Shown here: positions 1 through 14,254 of the stretch, piece by piece
Position numbering within the stretch: position 1 is the first letter of the stretch
How the letters are laid out: each line of letters opens with the position of its first letter
Source: Temnothorax longispinosus
Lineage: Eukaryota > Arthropoda > Insecta > Hymenoptera > Formicidae
Direction of reading: 5' to 3'
Assembly: GCF_030848805.1 (NCBI RefSeq)
Contig: NC_092359.1
Location: 14,869,102 to 14,933,101, forward strand
Length of the DNA stretch: 64,000 bases
The notes under the pieces: model-generated
Seen by the model: only the letters and a program-made list of their open reading frames with translations
What the model was told of the DNA's origin: nothing
Database searches by the model: none
Program-made: the position numbers and the translations under genes

Positions 1-67
1 AACTTTAGGAATACTTTTTAATTATCGACATAAATGTTATATTGTTACATGTATGCGATTTTTCTCC

Positions 68-68
<1 letters not shown>

Positions 69-129
<61 letters not shown>
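69..129. repeat. (CT)n microsatellite
   Basis: CT repeat, interrupted near its right end by TT. Confidence 0.95.
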
Positions 130-546
130 TCTCCTTTCTGACGGCAGTTAAACCGCTATACCAAATTTTTTGTTGCTGCGTCAGCGGCCAATGGAGAATT
201 TTTCGCCCGCAGATGATACATGAGGTTATTAACGCCACAGGCGCCTCCACCTCACAAACTTTCACGAGATCACGAAGTTCAAGAAGCTTTTTCCGGTTCT
301 TACATCTAACTTTTTTAAGTTTAGCTTGTGCCGTGCGATTTACAAGAAAAGTGTGACACGAAGGTAAACTGTGAACGCTATTCTTGTAAACTGCTTTACA
401 TTTTTATAACACTGTGTCGTTTTTGACGTTTCAATAATATTATATTGTTGAAGGCACTAGCTTTACCGCTTGACAGTATTGGTCAACATTCTATGCGTGT
501 ATCATAAATTTGTATTTAATTAATATCGATTTATGTGCGGTAATCA

Positions 547-679
547 TATAGTCGGGTCTTATATTTAAGACCGTTTTAAGTATAACCTTAAGATGTTATG
601 AAATATAACTAATCACAGAGCCATATATATCTTAAGACATTTACTTAAGACGGTCTGACTGAAATAAGAACGGACTATA
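547..679. repeat. MITE with TATAGTC termini
   Basis: The left end TATAGTCGGGTCTTATATTT and the right end AAATAAGAACGGACTATA are imperfect inverted repeats, with further TTAAGAC blocks facing each other inside. A related fragment sits at 2285-2378. Confidence 0.65.
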
Positions 680-2250
680 AATACAGACTCATGTCGCGTC
701 AATTATTCAAAAATTTTTAGAATAAGTACAACCCTATATTTATCAAATAATGTATTTTATAAAGAATGCCATGGAGATCTTGTTCTTAAATTCTTTATAT
801 CGCTACATAAATAGGTATGCTCATTATACGAATAATAAAAAAAAATGTTTTAAAAGAAAATAGTAGTACTTACTAGATATGATGCTCCTCTTACGATTGG
901 CGATGCAAAATTCTTCCGATGCCTGCAATTAAAATCATTTGTCAGTTATAGATTTAAACGAGTTAACTATTAAGAATAAATTTTCAATAAATGAATTATA
1001 CCAGAATGATAATCATAAAGCTATATAATATGTTTCACGAAACGTGGCAACTTTGAAGATATATATAGCAATTCTGACTCATATAGGGGTTGGCTTTAGC
1101 CAATACATCGGAAAAGCTCTTTACGTAATTGAATATTAATCAATCTCATTAAGCACGTACGGCAAGCATTCAGATTCAACGAACAATATGCAATATGCTT
1201 ACGCATCTACGTATAATTAGTTAGCCGACTTGTAAGCTGATAATCAAATCATCAATAGCTGGTATCGCATATAGGTACATGTGGCTAGACTGGATCAAAT
1301 AAAATCATACTTAATGCACTAACAATTAAATAAATTTTCCGTTCGTTTTTTTGACGCAAACGCGATCGGGAGATTCACATGTATTAAAATGTATCTTTCT
1401 CTGAAACTATGTTAACGTTTGACTGTCTCATCGTTAAAATTATTTTAATCAAAAAAGAAATAAATGTCAAAACTTGTCGTGCAATTTACATAATCACGGC
1501 GCGGATTACGTGAGCACTATTCACTCGACGATTGCTTTGTTACACACTGCAGCCGACTATCGAATAATCCCTTCAAAGAGGTCCGAACGGTCGGAGCGCG
1601 TTCGTATTGGTGGTTTGGTAGAGAGTTTCGCAGAATTTCGCAAAGCGACGGAAAGTTTTGCACAATGGCAAAACCGGTCTTAAATGCAGCTTCGAACTTA
1701 CGACGCGACGATTAAAAGCCGTGCGCTTTGAGAAAGCGCACAATATAATAATGAGTCACTTTGCGCACACGTTGACGCGATGCGTGTCACTTGTACGTAA
1801 TTAAATACGGGCGTATCGAGTTAAGAGCAAGTCAGGTGTAAACACGCAAGCAAATACATAGAATCGAAGGAGCGAAGCGCAGAAGACTGAAAATCGAGGA
1901 AGGTAGGTACTCCTGTACCGTGCGAGATGCTGCCGCGTCGGTTTTGCGGTTCCGTTTTCTCAGTCGTGGCAGCTGCCAATCCAGGGACACCGGTCGTTTT
2001 TCGAAGGACATTAATGAGATTACACCTGTTGCGGTTTTCTCAAATTTCGAAACACTCGCACGACATTTCGTTTTTGGAGTACGTTAACATTATCTAAATT
2101 GCAATTGCACTTTTGTAACCGCCTGCTAAAACTTGCTTCTTCTGTTATGACTCTCCTTAACACGTCACTTATTTTATATTGTGATATACTACATTTCACA
2201 GCTTAAAAAAGACATTACAAAATATATGAAAATTGTAATAACGATAAAAA
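680..2250. other. Non-coding stretch
   Basis: AT-rich to about 1480, then GC-richer to about 2060. A purine-rich run ending GAGGAAG followed by GTAGGT at about 1895-1905 could be an untranslated first exon donor, but nothing downstream supports it. Confidence 0.35.
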
Positions 2251-2989
2251 ATTTGCACTTGGCTTCCTCATAAAAGAATAAGTGATGTCTTAAGATGCTA
2301 ATACGGCCCTCTGATTGCATGGCTGATGGCGCCTTAAGACTATACTTAAGACGATCTTGAATATAAGACCCGACTATAAATACCGGCCTTAAAGAATTAT
2401 ATATAAAATAGAAATAGAAAAGACTGAAGAATATAATAAAATTAAAAATAGACCGATATCTTAAAATTTACGGAAGTTAGAGCTATTACAGACATTTTTC
2501 TAAAAATTAGGGACCTTTGATCGCGTATAAAGCTGAGTCTAATCAACCAAATCTTAAAGAATTATATATGAAATAGGGGTAGAAAAGACTGAAGAAAATT
2601 CGGTTAATTAGTTTTATATGCGAGCTTTATATGCTCTAGCTTTATATGCGAGCAAAATTATGGAACTTTGATCGCGTATTTAACTTTGGATCTAATCAAC
2701 TAAATCTTAAAAAATTATATATGAAATAGGGATGGAAAAGACTGAAAAATATAATAAAATGAGAAATTGATCAATATCTCCAAATTTGCGGAAGTTAGAG
2801 CAACCATGGACATTTTTAAAAAAATTCAAAATTTAAATTAAAAAAAAGAACCCCTTGATTATTAATTATTAGCAATTTTTATTAATTCTATTATATTCTT
2901 TCTACCCTTATTTCATATATAATTCATTAAGATTTGGTTGATTAGTTCTGGAGTTATAGAAATTTCGGTAAATTTGGCACACACACACA

Positions 2990-3027
<38 letters not shown>

Positions 3028-3136
3028 TACATTTTTTTAAATTACAATTTTTCGACGTTTTAGAACATTCTGAACACGTTCAGAAAAACAAAAAAAAATT
3101 TTTTTTACCAAAACAAAGCTTCCTCTATGAGGAAGC
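2251..3136 (-). repeat. GAGGAAGC-ended dispersed repeat, copy 1
   Basis: It is the same family as the copy at 50920-51569, in opposite orientation. It runs from a TTTGCACTTGGCTTCCTCAT end to a GCTTCCTCTATGAGGAAGC palindrome. It contains the CA microsatellite (2978-3022) at the corresponding place and two or three internal near-repeats of an AGACTGAA/AAATAGGGGTAGAAA block. A 2285-2378 segment of another MITE family is inserted in it. Confidence 0.75.
2285..2378. repeat. Partial copy of the TATAGTC MITE, nested in the GAGGAAGC repeat
   Basis: The right end (CTTAAGACTATACTTAAGACG to ATATAAGACCCGACTATA) is the inverse of the left end of the element at 547-679. It interrupts repeat copy 1. Confidence 0.65.
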
Positions 3137-5608
3137 AAAATAAATAAACTTCCAAAATATATTCAAAAGTATCAGAAATATATGCAAATGATATATGTAT
3201 GCGTTTTTTTTTACTTATAGGTAAATTGTTTTTTATAACTATGCACATTTATGTAAAATAAATACGTAGAATTATAAAAAATAAATATAATTATACTATG
3301 TGCATACGTATATCAAAATATTACAAGTATAATAAAAAATTGGACAAATTGAACAATTCTTTACTTTTTTCGAGACTTTTTTAAACTTCTAAAAGATCTA
3401 AATACAGGCAATATAGATTAACCATAATTTTAACATTTGCAACATTATAACCAATTTTCTTATTAATAATTATATTCCATTACATTGGCTCCATCAATTT
3501 AATAATCGAAGTTAATTACTTCGCGGTTCTCTGCACGTGTGATTAACGTAGAACTAATCGGAATTCCTGAAGGGTTTCATGGCCTGGATGGCTAAATCAA
3601 TGGAATTCGCGTCCCAAGATATTGACCTTCCCAGACACATATTGAAGAGCTTAGAGCTTGAAATACAATTTCTGAGATTAGCTGTCTTAGAACATATGAG
3701 AAAATTTACTTCCTTCAATTAAAGAACACGTCGCATGGAATAACAGCGTATAACTCAGAATATACATATATGAAATCGTATCGTTTTTCCATTAACAAAT
3801 AATTAAATAATTAAATAAAATTAAGAATCAAGTATAATTGAATCAAAAAAGAAAAAGCGAATTTATAAACGTTATTTTAAACGAAAGAGGAAGGAGCATA
3901 TAATAAAATTTTATATTTCAAACTCATAGATCGCATATTAAATTCGTCAATAATTAATATTTTTTTTAGTACAGTAGAAATCTTCTATCGCAAAATAAAT
4001 ATAAATTATCGATTTTCTCATTCAGCGTAATCTATGAAACAGAAAAGGAAGGAGTTAATATACTACACGCAGAGCAGAGCATGACTATAAATCCACACCA
4101 ATATATATTGGACACTGCATGCAGCCGGTGTTCACGGATCTACTTCCCTCAGTAGATAGAAGATCGATGCTAGGAGATGAAGGAAATTCCACGATGCACG
4201 TCGTAAGCGGAATCCTGAATGTACCTTCCGTCCGCAAACGGAATAAGTTGGTCCGTTCTTGGACGCGCAGACAAATTCCTAATCGAAAAAATTTTTGCGA
4301 CACCGAAAACTTCTATAAGCGTTCGTGCAATATAAATCATCATAAAACAAGTCATTCGAGATATAATACTCGCAAATAGCTGTCACTTTGTGACACGTAA
4401 TAAGGAACGTAAGACGCAGTATGTAATAAAATTTTTTCAAAAAGAAATGAAAACTGCCTTTTTTATTACTTCATAAATACTGTTTGAAATAACGTAAGTA
4501 TCTATTAATATATAGCTAAATGCGTGTTGCATTTTACACGAATTTTCTATAAATAACTAATTTTCTTATTAATAATTATATTCTATCAGATTTCATCCAC
4601 TATATTTAATAACCGAAATTAATCACATGTGTAACTTAATAGCATCATGGTAATAAAAATATGTATATCTGTATACAGTTATAAATCTTTAAAAAAAAAT
4701 GTAAATAATTTGCAGCATTAGTATGCGACGTCGTATAGTTGAGAAATATTATGTTGCTTAAAAAGCAATTTGTGAAAATAAGAAGTTTACTATAACCAGA
4801 TAGAAGGGAAAAGTTCATTTCCTATCGATGAATATCTGCAAATTTACGGTACAAGCAGGAAGCAAGTTATCGGTTATGATCCTGTCGCTGCGAAATATAG
4901 AACCTGATACATTTCGAATATAGTTACGGATCAATGCGTAAGAAGATGAAGGAAGCTCCAATAGATCAGTATAGAAGCGAGAATATCACGATCGGGCATT
5001 AAAATAAATTATATCTCATTTGTGAGAAAATCTTATTGTCAGAAAAAAACTCCACACATAGACATAAAAATATATAGATAAATAACAAATAGATAAATCC
5101 CACATGTGTATAAATTCGTGTATATAAAATATAAACGTGAAAATGTCATAGGAAAAAGATATAAATCGGTATTTCTCGAAGAGTTTTGTTTTTAAAATTT
5201 CACTAGTTTATCGAATAATATTTCGTACTTTTATTATAAAGTAATTAAATTTATTGCTTTATTTAATCTTCTGTATTACTCAAAAGATATATTGCGGTAA
5301 TGTAATTAATGTAATTAAGATATGGGATGAGATAAGCTCTTATTCGCATTCGGCAGTACCAGATATGCACGTTTATCTGCGCGTACGTATCCGATTACAA
5401 AATGCTTTGCAAAAACATCTATGATCATATATAAATCTCAACACGATCAATTCGAACGTAACGTGCACGAAAATTTTTATCGCGACGCTATGTATCAATG
5501 TCAAGCGGATATCCGGCGGAATGAACCCGAGGAGCGAACCGGCAAATGATCCACCGATTAATCTCCAACACCCTCGGGAAAAATTCAATTAAATTCGAAT
5601 TGTGACCG

Positions 5609-5610
<2 letters not shown>
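3137..5610. other. AT-rich stretch with an imperfect direct repeat
   Basis: Segments at about 3448-3520 and 4550-4625 share TTTTCTTATTAATAATTATATTC, then TTTAATAA and CGAA-TTAAT blocks. Otherwise nothing is recognised. Open frames near 4085-4380 overlap on both strands and look like chance. Confidence 0.4.

Positions 5611-5692
<82 letters not shown>
5611..5692. repeat. (GA)n microsatellite, 82 bp
   Basis: Uninterrupted GA repeat. Confidence 0.97.
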
Positions 5693-5695
<3 letters not shown>

Positions 5696-8600
5696 TCATA
5701 ATCCGCCTCATTGTCTGCGCACAAGGATTAAATCTGTCGATAAAACTCGAAACAAAAACTTCAGTTTTATTTCTCTTTTTGTCACGCAAACACGTTATGT
5801 AAAATTTCCCGCGTGCATGACATGCTATAACTTTTATATTAAATCTATGGAAAATTTTTGAATATAGATCGTACGAGAGAAACATCCTATATTTGATGTA
5901 AAACATCGCCCTTCTATGTCTCTCCATTAGTCGTTATCGTCATCAACAATCTCGCAATAAAAACATGGAAAGCTGATATTTTTACACAAAAATTTGTACG
6001 CAAAAATTGTACGCAATTTTATGAAAAAAACTGACCACTTATGAAATGACGGCAAAACGTTAAATATACATAAATAAAACTCAATCATTCCTATGTTAAT
6101 CAGTGTGTTTATCAGATTTTTAACTGGCAAATAACAATTCTTCTTTACATACAGCCACTCTGCGCTAATTGGATCGCGATTTTTCCTACGTTACTTTAGA
6201 AAATGGGATTTTCCTTTCTGTCGTGCCGAATAAAAATTAAGGCAATGCGTCCGCGATAGTGAAAGACGCACCGTCATTTGTACGAAATGGAAGAAGCGAG
6301 GAAGTAATTTGTGCTTGTCCCGCGCGCGCTTGTCGAATCCTGTCGGGAGTAATAATTCATGTCAGTGGCCTCTAGCTACCACTGCCGGGTATTTTACCTG
6401 ATATACAGCACGGAGTAGAATATATCGACCCGTTAGAAATAGCCTTGCAGGTCAGCACGCAAGTTTTTACATTAACTACCATCGACCCTTCGCGTGGCAA
6501 GTTTGCTTATGGCATATGGTATCGTAACTTACATAAACGTCGTGTATTACGTTACCTCCCCTCAGTAGAAACACTCCACGCTGATGTGGGACGAGAAGAT
6601 TTTTTAATTCAAAAGTTCGGAAAAAACTCGAAAATATCGACTTAAATACCCTTCGATTGATTTTTCAACACTTTTGCGCTTCTTAAACTCTTTCTATGTC
6701 ACCTAGAAATCGATCTTCGAAGTTTTGTTTGACCGCTTTGTATCTTCAAACGTGGCTTTAAATTTCTGCATTATTGAGCATTATTGAGCTATTACGGTCA
6801 ACAACTTTAAATTCTCACATAACATATCATTATGCATAAGAGGTTTACGTATATAGAGCGTTAAAGAGGGTCGTTTACTTGTTGAATGTTCGGACATTAG
6901 CGCACAAATTGGGTCTTCTTTCATCGTTAAAAATACTTTGATACTCGCGCTAGAACTACACGGAATCGGATTAGAAACAAGAACAACGTACGTCTTGACA
7001 CATCAGACGTTCCCTGATAAGTATCCCAGTTGCCAACAGAGGAACTCGGACATGACGGGGAGATGCACAATAAGTGTTGGGTTACGACACAAACTTGTGC
7101 GGGACAATGGACTAACGAAACTATGGTCTTGCGAAGACACAGCTAAGCGTGGGTTATCGGGTTACCGGCAGTGCCAAGTTACCGGGAATCGTGTAGCTTG
7201 AGGGTAGCTCGAAGATAAAGGACTGCGAAAAGTGCCTGCGGAACCCGTGGGAAATTTCGTCCCGCGCAAATGCGCGGTTCTTTGCTTTGCATCGTGACGC
7301 CGGTTGTGATCGATATAGCACGAGGCCGGCACACGGCACACGTTTGCGCGCATTCGCTCTCGGAGAAAGCGAGATAAAAAAGAGAGCATCGGTATGATGC
7401 ATCAAAAGCCTCGATGAGACGCATGATCGAGTGCACTCGCGATGATTACAACGATGACCAACGGGCGTCTCGCGATAATTAATCTTGGGCACGCTGACAG
7501 CGTTCCCCGTTTTATGGGTAACTACGGGCAAATACGGTCTCTATACGATGCGCCAATTTCTCGGTTCTGCATCGATATACTCTACGGGCTCGAAGCTTGG
7601 AATAAAGCAGTCTAATATAGACCAGACGCACACGAAGAAGGTACGACGCGAGGGTAATAGGAGGGAGAGTCCGGCGAGGCGTTTGACAGGCAAACAACCT
7701 TCAGCCATCTTGTTCGATGACAACGGTGCTATTATCTAGTCAACAACGTTATTATAAACCGCTACAGCCCAAGTTCCATCGAGTGCAAAGCGATTTAGCG
7801 ACAGTTTACCAAAGTATAATATTCCGTCGTATCATGCGCAAGAGCGGCTTTATAGTTCCTGATGAAATGCCTTGGGGTTTCTAAAATTTATGTCCGTCAT
7901 TCTATAATACATAATCTTAGACAACAGATTGCGCTTTCATACAAGTTACATACGCCGTGATGAGATATATTATGCGAATTTAGACAGCGATATAGCGTTT
8001 GGACGATCGTTTGGACGATCGCGCCGGAGCAAGAATTGGCCCGGCAGGATGGAATAATCGCGAGCGATGCCCACGATGAATGAAAACAATAGGCGGCACG
8101 GTAAACGTCATCGCGCGAGAGCGCGGGCCGCGAAATGGCCTCTCCAAGAGGTTCTCTCACGTCCTGATGAAACCTCGAAAAGTTCCGCTCGTACCGTCAT
8201 GCCGACGTCCACGTCGTAGGCCGAGCTTTTGAGGAATTTCATAAACTTTTGTCGTCTGGAAAGTTAGAGGCTCGCCCGTGAATAGAGATCGCTTCTGCTC
8301 TCTTCTGGTCGCCCTATACCGAGATAGGTGGAAAGCAACGCGATAGCGCCGCGCTGTACATTTCGCGTTCGTCCGCCGGTCGACGGCGAAACCGGCTGAA
8401 TACAAGGAGTATTATGATCCCAAAAGCCGTCTCTTTATGCCGGTTATCAATGGTTCTTGGAAATACAGAGCAATAGGTGTAAACGTTGCATTGTCCACTC
8501 GTATCTAGGATAAACGCTGCTCGCATATGCTCGCTGCACGCCAGCGATCCGGTTTCTGGTCGTTTTTCATTGAACAATCTCCCCTAACTCTCGTGCGGAG

Positions 8601-9705
8601 TCGTTCACTGATATTGCCACTCGAGAAGAGCGAACGTGCATATTTGAAGTGTACGCTGTAGAAAATGAAGTGATGACATATCCATTGTTATCTTTGTAAA
8701 TGTGATAAAATATTTGTGACATATATCTAGATGTATATGCGTATATTATTTATACATAAATGTAATTTAATAATGTATATATTTATTTTTATATATATTT
8801 GTTTTTCTTCTGGATTAATAAAATAATTTTAAGTTTATACGGATATATATTTATAATATTAAATATATAACATATTTATAATATGGTATAAATATATATG
8901 TATGTATATGTCCAAACTTAATAATATTTTTTAAATCAAGACGTAAAATGAATTATCTTGCTATATAATAATAGCATATCATAAATATAAATCTTCAATA
9001 AAATAGTGATAATCTGTTTGTAACAGTATTGACTTTTCTCAGACCGTGTCGTTAAAGTTAGACATTACAATCGCGTTTCGATGCAAAACAGATCGCATAC
9101 TTGCCGCACATGTGTGCGCAATGTCGCAGCACGTGTCGGAAGATGTAGGCACGCTCGCCAGTAATGCGCTGCGCATGTAAGAAATGTATAGTCCGTGACA
9201 TTAATTATCATGTTTTAGGTTGTTCGATACTCGTGGGAACTAACTCCAACAATTTGACGTATAATCAATATCATAACGTTTTAAGATTTAATGTGCCCAA
9301 TTTTACAGAAAAAATATGTCTATTAAAAATATATAATATAAATAATATCATAATTTTATAATTTAAAATCAGCATTGTCTACGGAGATATATTCTATTAA
9401 TTACAAATTGGCAGAAATAATTAAGTACAATTATTTAAACATTTTGGTACGTTTTTATAATCGTATAACATATATATTCTTTGAGGATTTTGTTATTTTG
9501 ACATAATAAAAATATCACAAGTATGCGCCAAATGAATTCAAGTACTTTTCCTGCACTCGTACACACGATTATTTTGTTTGGCACTCGTCTATGATATCTT
9601 AGTCTAGATATAAATATATACCTCCTATAATCGATAACACCACGGACGTTGTAAATTTAAACCCGTACCTAATCCCGTAAAACATAGACGTCAGAAGCCA
9701 TGAGT
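5693..9705. other. Non-coding stretch with a GC-richer middle
   Basis: About 6250-8640 is GC- and CpG-richer and gives many short overlapping open frames, none with a recognisable product. About 8650-9010 is very AT-rich with TATATA runs. No splice-consistent gene model could be built. Confidence 0.45.
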
Positions 9706-9750
9706 GTACGTGTGCCTGAGTGTGTGTGTGCGTGTGTGTATATGTGTACT
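9706..9750. repeat. Imperfect (TG)n tract
   Basis: GTGTACGTGTG followed by TG repeats with a few interruptions. Confidence 0.7.
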
Positions 9751-12700
9751 AACTTCCGCGATAATATGATTTGCATATAAGATCTACGAGATCTTCCACT
9801 TGAGAAAATAGCGCTAGTAAATTGTCGATATTCACAAACTCGTTCGGACGATGCGGTAAAATCTCAAGGATAAAAACGCAGATATATCTGTATTAACACT
9901 TTCCTGAGGATTCGCTTATCTATAAAATATCTCACGCAATTTTATACAATATTTTCCCTTCGCACTTCTCGAGCATATCTTGCATCTTTTTTAGTTCAAA
10001 AGTTGCATTAGGTAACAAACTATTATTCTGATAAGAATAAATTCTTAAGTTTGTATAACAATTTTTTATCAAGATGGACTTTACTGTTACAATTACAGTT
10101 ATTTTGCGACATAAAATATATACATAATTCAAGCTTTAATATCATATCATCCGTTGTATCCAGCAGCACACCAAACGACATACATGTATAAACCATTGCA
10201 TGACTACGCGCACCGCGGTAATCAACGAAAAATCGATCTGGAATTTTATTCTAACAAGCAACGACCTGGGTGCATACACGCGATATTAGAAAATTCCGTT
10301 ATACGACAGCGCGCGCGTATTTAATAGGTTTTTACGAGACGCATTATATATACGAACGTCTCCAGTATTTTTATGACAGAGGGGTATCCGTGACGCTTAG
10401 ACTCGTTTATCACCACCGTTATCGCATTATTGTTCGTTAACGGCGATATAAAGGATATATTCCGCTCAAAGGGAGCGTCGAAGGTTGGCCAGTTGCATAC
10501 GACGGCGCGCGGCGTCTCGTACCTTACGAGACACGCAGTGTCAGAATCAAGCGAGGAGAGAGGGTCGGCTAACATAAATACGTCCGGGGCAGGTGTTCCG
10601 TAGTGATTGCCGGCTCCGCCACGTCATTAAGCAACTCTGCCGTGAAAGTTACTCGGACCGAAATAATCGCGAGCGGTTAATACGAAATAAAACTTACGGC
10701 GAAACGCGATTGGAAATTTGCGTCGTATAGTTTACCGGGGCACAGTCGCCACCTCTTATTACGTAACCGGCGCGACAGCGGAAGAACGGCGGAGCTTTCC
10801 GGAACAGAAGCGCCTTTGGTGGAAGCGAGTATACCGCTACTGGAGAACGAAACACCGTGTTACGTTATAATTTTACGCAAATTTGTACTTCGTGTGGGAG
10901 CATTTGTGCTCCCGAAGAAGGAGTCTGGTTAGCCTTATTCCTATGTCTTAAGACAATGCAGCAATGTAGCAGAAGGATGTTATCCCTCGAATAATTAACA
11001 GTCCGTATTTCTAACAAACGAAACTGCTTAACGTTGTAACATATTGCCGGCGGGCTTCGAGAATTCACCAGTGTTGTGTGATAGGGAATTCTGGTAGCTC
11101 TCGTCTGCAATGTGTTAAGGTACAAAAAGACGAGCAATGCAGCTGCAAGATTCGCTGCAAGCGGCACAAGGTTAAGGAACGAAGTAGATTATAGACGATC
11201 GGAGAACTTTTACACCCCGCAAAAGAGAAACATATTGGTAGAATATTAGAAAGACATAATGTGGAATAACATATATATTATTTTCTTTTTACACTATTTA
11301 TATAAAGTTTTAAATTTGCACGTTTATGCTTTATCATTATCATTATTATTTTCATTTTTATTTTTATAGTTTAAGTTTTATAGTTCTAGTATTAATAGTA
11401 TCAAAGGTATAAGCTTACAAGCAGTTCTCTCTCTCTCTCTTTCTGCAATTCAATAAAATTATTATTATTATCAGTATATCAATAAAACTCTATGGAATAA
11501 CAGTAAGTACATATAAATAGTATACATATGAACAGACTGCTAAAAATCCTCTTAAATATTTCGTGATAATATGTACTTTGCAAACTATCATTCATGTTCA
11601 CATTACCCTCGACATTACCTAATTAGAATAAAATAATTGATCATGCCTGAATAGCTGGCTAGGCTGGTTATTGATTCGGTTATCACTCAAAAATGCAAGA
11701 ACCGAGGAAATATAAACGTGCGTTCATGAATAATGAGCGGCAGTGCCAACTAGATTGATACGCGCAATGCAAATAAGAATTACATTGGAATAACCGAGCA
11801 ACGAAAGCTAATAAGAGACTTCATTAAACGAAGCGAATGGCGGAAAAGCGCGGTAGCCGTATCATGCAGAATATAAAGGGAAAATTAAAAGAAGAGTTCA
11901 AGCATCAATGGGGTAATGGTATAAACGCTGAAAAATGAAATTTTCAGAGCAAATGAAAAAACTGGTTGGTAATTCAGTTGTAGAACAAATTATTATAACA
12001 GAATATTTAATATCTCGTTTAATATATCAAAAGCATTCCATTTTGTACATTTACACATTTTGTACGATTTCCCACTATATGGACATGTATATACTATTTT
12101 GCAATAAAATAGCGATGTAGATTGTTTAATGAACAAGGGATTAAAAAAATATTTGCCTATAGTTTTTCAATGATTGAGAAGCTAACATTGCATCACGCAT
12201 GGAATTGTTAAAATATATTTATTTATAAATTTTGTTGATTAAATAAAAAGTTTATACTTTTTTCAGACGTAGTTCGTTAAAAAATAAATGAGAAAAAATT
12301 ATAGAGATTTATACTTATATATAATAAATCTCATTAATGATTTAATGGCCTCAATTCCTCGCCTGTCAAAATTACTCCATGTGGTTTAGCAAGTCTGTGG
12401 TCTGGTAGTGTCCCAAGTCCTTCAAATATTATATGGCTACGCAAGAACAGGCCGAACACCCGGCAAACAGGTTTCCTGCAGGCGACGCTATTGTGCGGTA
12501 ATTTAAATCAGTATGTGCCTTTCGGGTCCGTTCGATAATCGTGAAGATTGTGGATATCGCGGATCGTTTCTTTTATAAAAGCTATCAAATTTCTCTATAC
12601 AGTTTGAAGTTTGAAACATATAATCTGATTTATGAAACAATTTTGCAAACTTTATATTAATTTCTCTGACATGAGTTATGGATATTGTGGCAGCAAGACG

Positions 12701-14254
12701 CGATCGAAAAAATAACAAAAGCAGCAATATTGAAATAAAATATCTATATGTTGTTACATCAAGATGTGATAAATTTTATAAATAAATTTTATTCTAGAGA
12801 TATCATACCTATAAAAGTAATATAAAAACTTTATAACAACATTGCTACATTTTGCACTTGAACAATTTTATTGAAAGATGTAGCAATGATGACCACTATT
12901 AAGTTTCTCTATAAACTTACATTTTTGCAACATTTAATTTGCATTTATTTCCTTATATAGTATAATCAAAAAAATTAAATTTATGGAACAGTAATCAATG
13001 TGAATAAAATTAATTCAATGCGACACGCTGGATGAAGTTATCCCAGGATTTTCATTCAACAATGTCGAATTTAGTTTTTTGGTCACTGTCAGTCTCGAAT
13101 TGATCGCGATGAGCGAGATGGAAGAATGTTGCGAGGCATATATGCGGCGAACGGGCGCGAAGAACAGTGGAGAGGATCGCATACCTGTGGAGCAGGTGTT
13201 CCATCGAAGACCGGCTTTTCGTTCTCCTTCGTCTCGCGCATACATCTGCACAGTACTCTCCCGATCGCTGTATTTACTTACGAGTACGACACTCGCGCAC
13301 AGATTTTCTGAGCACGACCGATATCGAATGTGCGCTTCATTCGCTTCAAAAGATTTTCTACGTGGAAATCCGATTTTCCTCAACTTTGCATCGAGCGCCA
13401 TCGTAGTTGCAACTGTGAAATTCTCACTGATCGTCTCGTATCTTGCGAAAATCGCATTAAGTTCACCCATTAACTTCATTCAATAACATTATCCATTAAT
13501 TTTATCCAATAATCCAAATTAACTTTATTCACATTGACAAAGGTCACTCAATAATTTATAAATCTTCCATTTTTTCAGAATGATTATGCTTAGCAGACAG
13601 AATGCGAATTAAATGTCATAAAAAAGTAAAACCGACGATAATCTAAATGTAAAAAAATTGAAAGCGAAGTATATTGTAAAACGTAGAGAGCAAGATAGCG
13701 TGGTCACAGACTATCTACTTATAACAGTTATATCGAGTGTCTAAAAACTGAAATTCTCTGATCACAAAATATCAATAAAATCGATAAGTCAGCCGATAAT
13801 TCGAATTAAAACACAGTGACCATTGTAAATTCTCGAAACATAACCGTCGTTATAACGACGTGTGACGAATTCGTTGATTAAATTACATGTTTGCGATTGT
13901 ACAGACACCCGGAGATTCTGCTGTGCAATTAATCGTCGACAATGAGCGAGGGAGGATCGATACGCGAGGTCGTACGAAATATCCGAGTATTTCGCTTGCG
14001 CACGCTAAAATTTACTGCGTTTTAATTACGCTCTCTGTAGCGCCGCTCCAATTGTTCCGGCCAATGCACTACGCTCTGCGACTGTTTATTGCGATAAATC
14101 GCCGTAAAATTTGAGTAGAACCGATTATCGATTGTTATAAACGTGTTTCGTGCGCTGGACGGACGTACTGAGTTGCGTTAACAACGAAACCGAGTTAACA
14201 TCATATTCCGAATTCAGATCAGCTGCTAGCATTACAAAAAATAGCAAATGTGTG
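9751..14254. other. Non-coding stretch
   Basis: Mostly AT-rich, with GC-richer islands at about 10170-11170 and 13080-13480. The second is open on both strands (about 154 codons minus, 135 codons plus) without a recognisable domain. No RNA gene or mobile element identified. Confidence 0.45.

Noticed and set aside
1800..1905. Untranslated first exon ending GAGGAAG before GTAGGT
   Set aside because: The donor match is good, but there is no supporting core promoter, no downstream coding exon and no direction evidence.
2978..3022. CRISPR-like or satellite array in the left part
   Set aside because: Only dinucleotide tracts and dispersed repeats are present; there are no regularly spaced direct repeats with unique spacers, and the DNA is eukaryotic.
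7154..7531. 125-codon minus-strand frame and overlapping frames at 7162-7436
   Set aside because: Three frames are open in the same GC-richer stretch and none shows a domain or splice-consistent neighbours.
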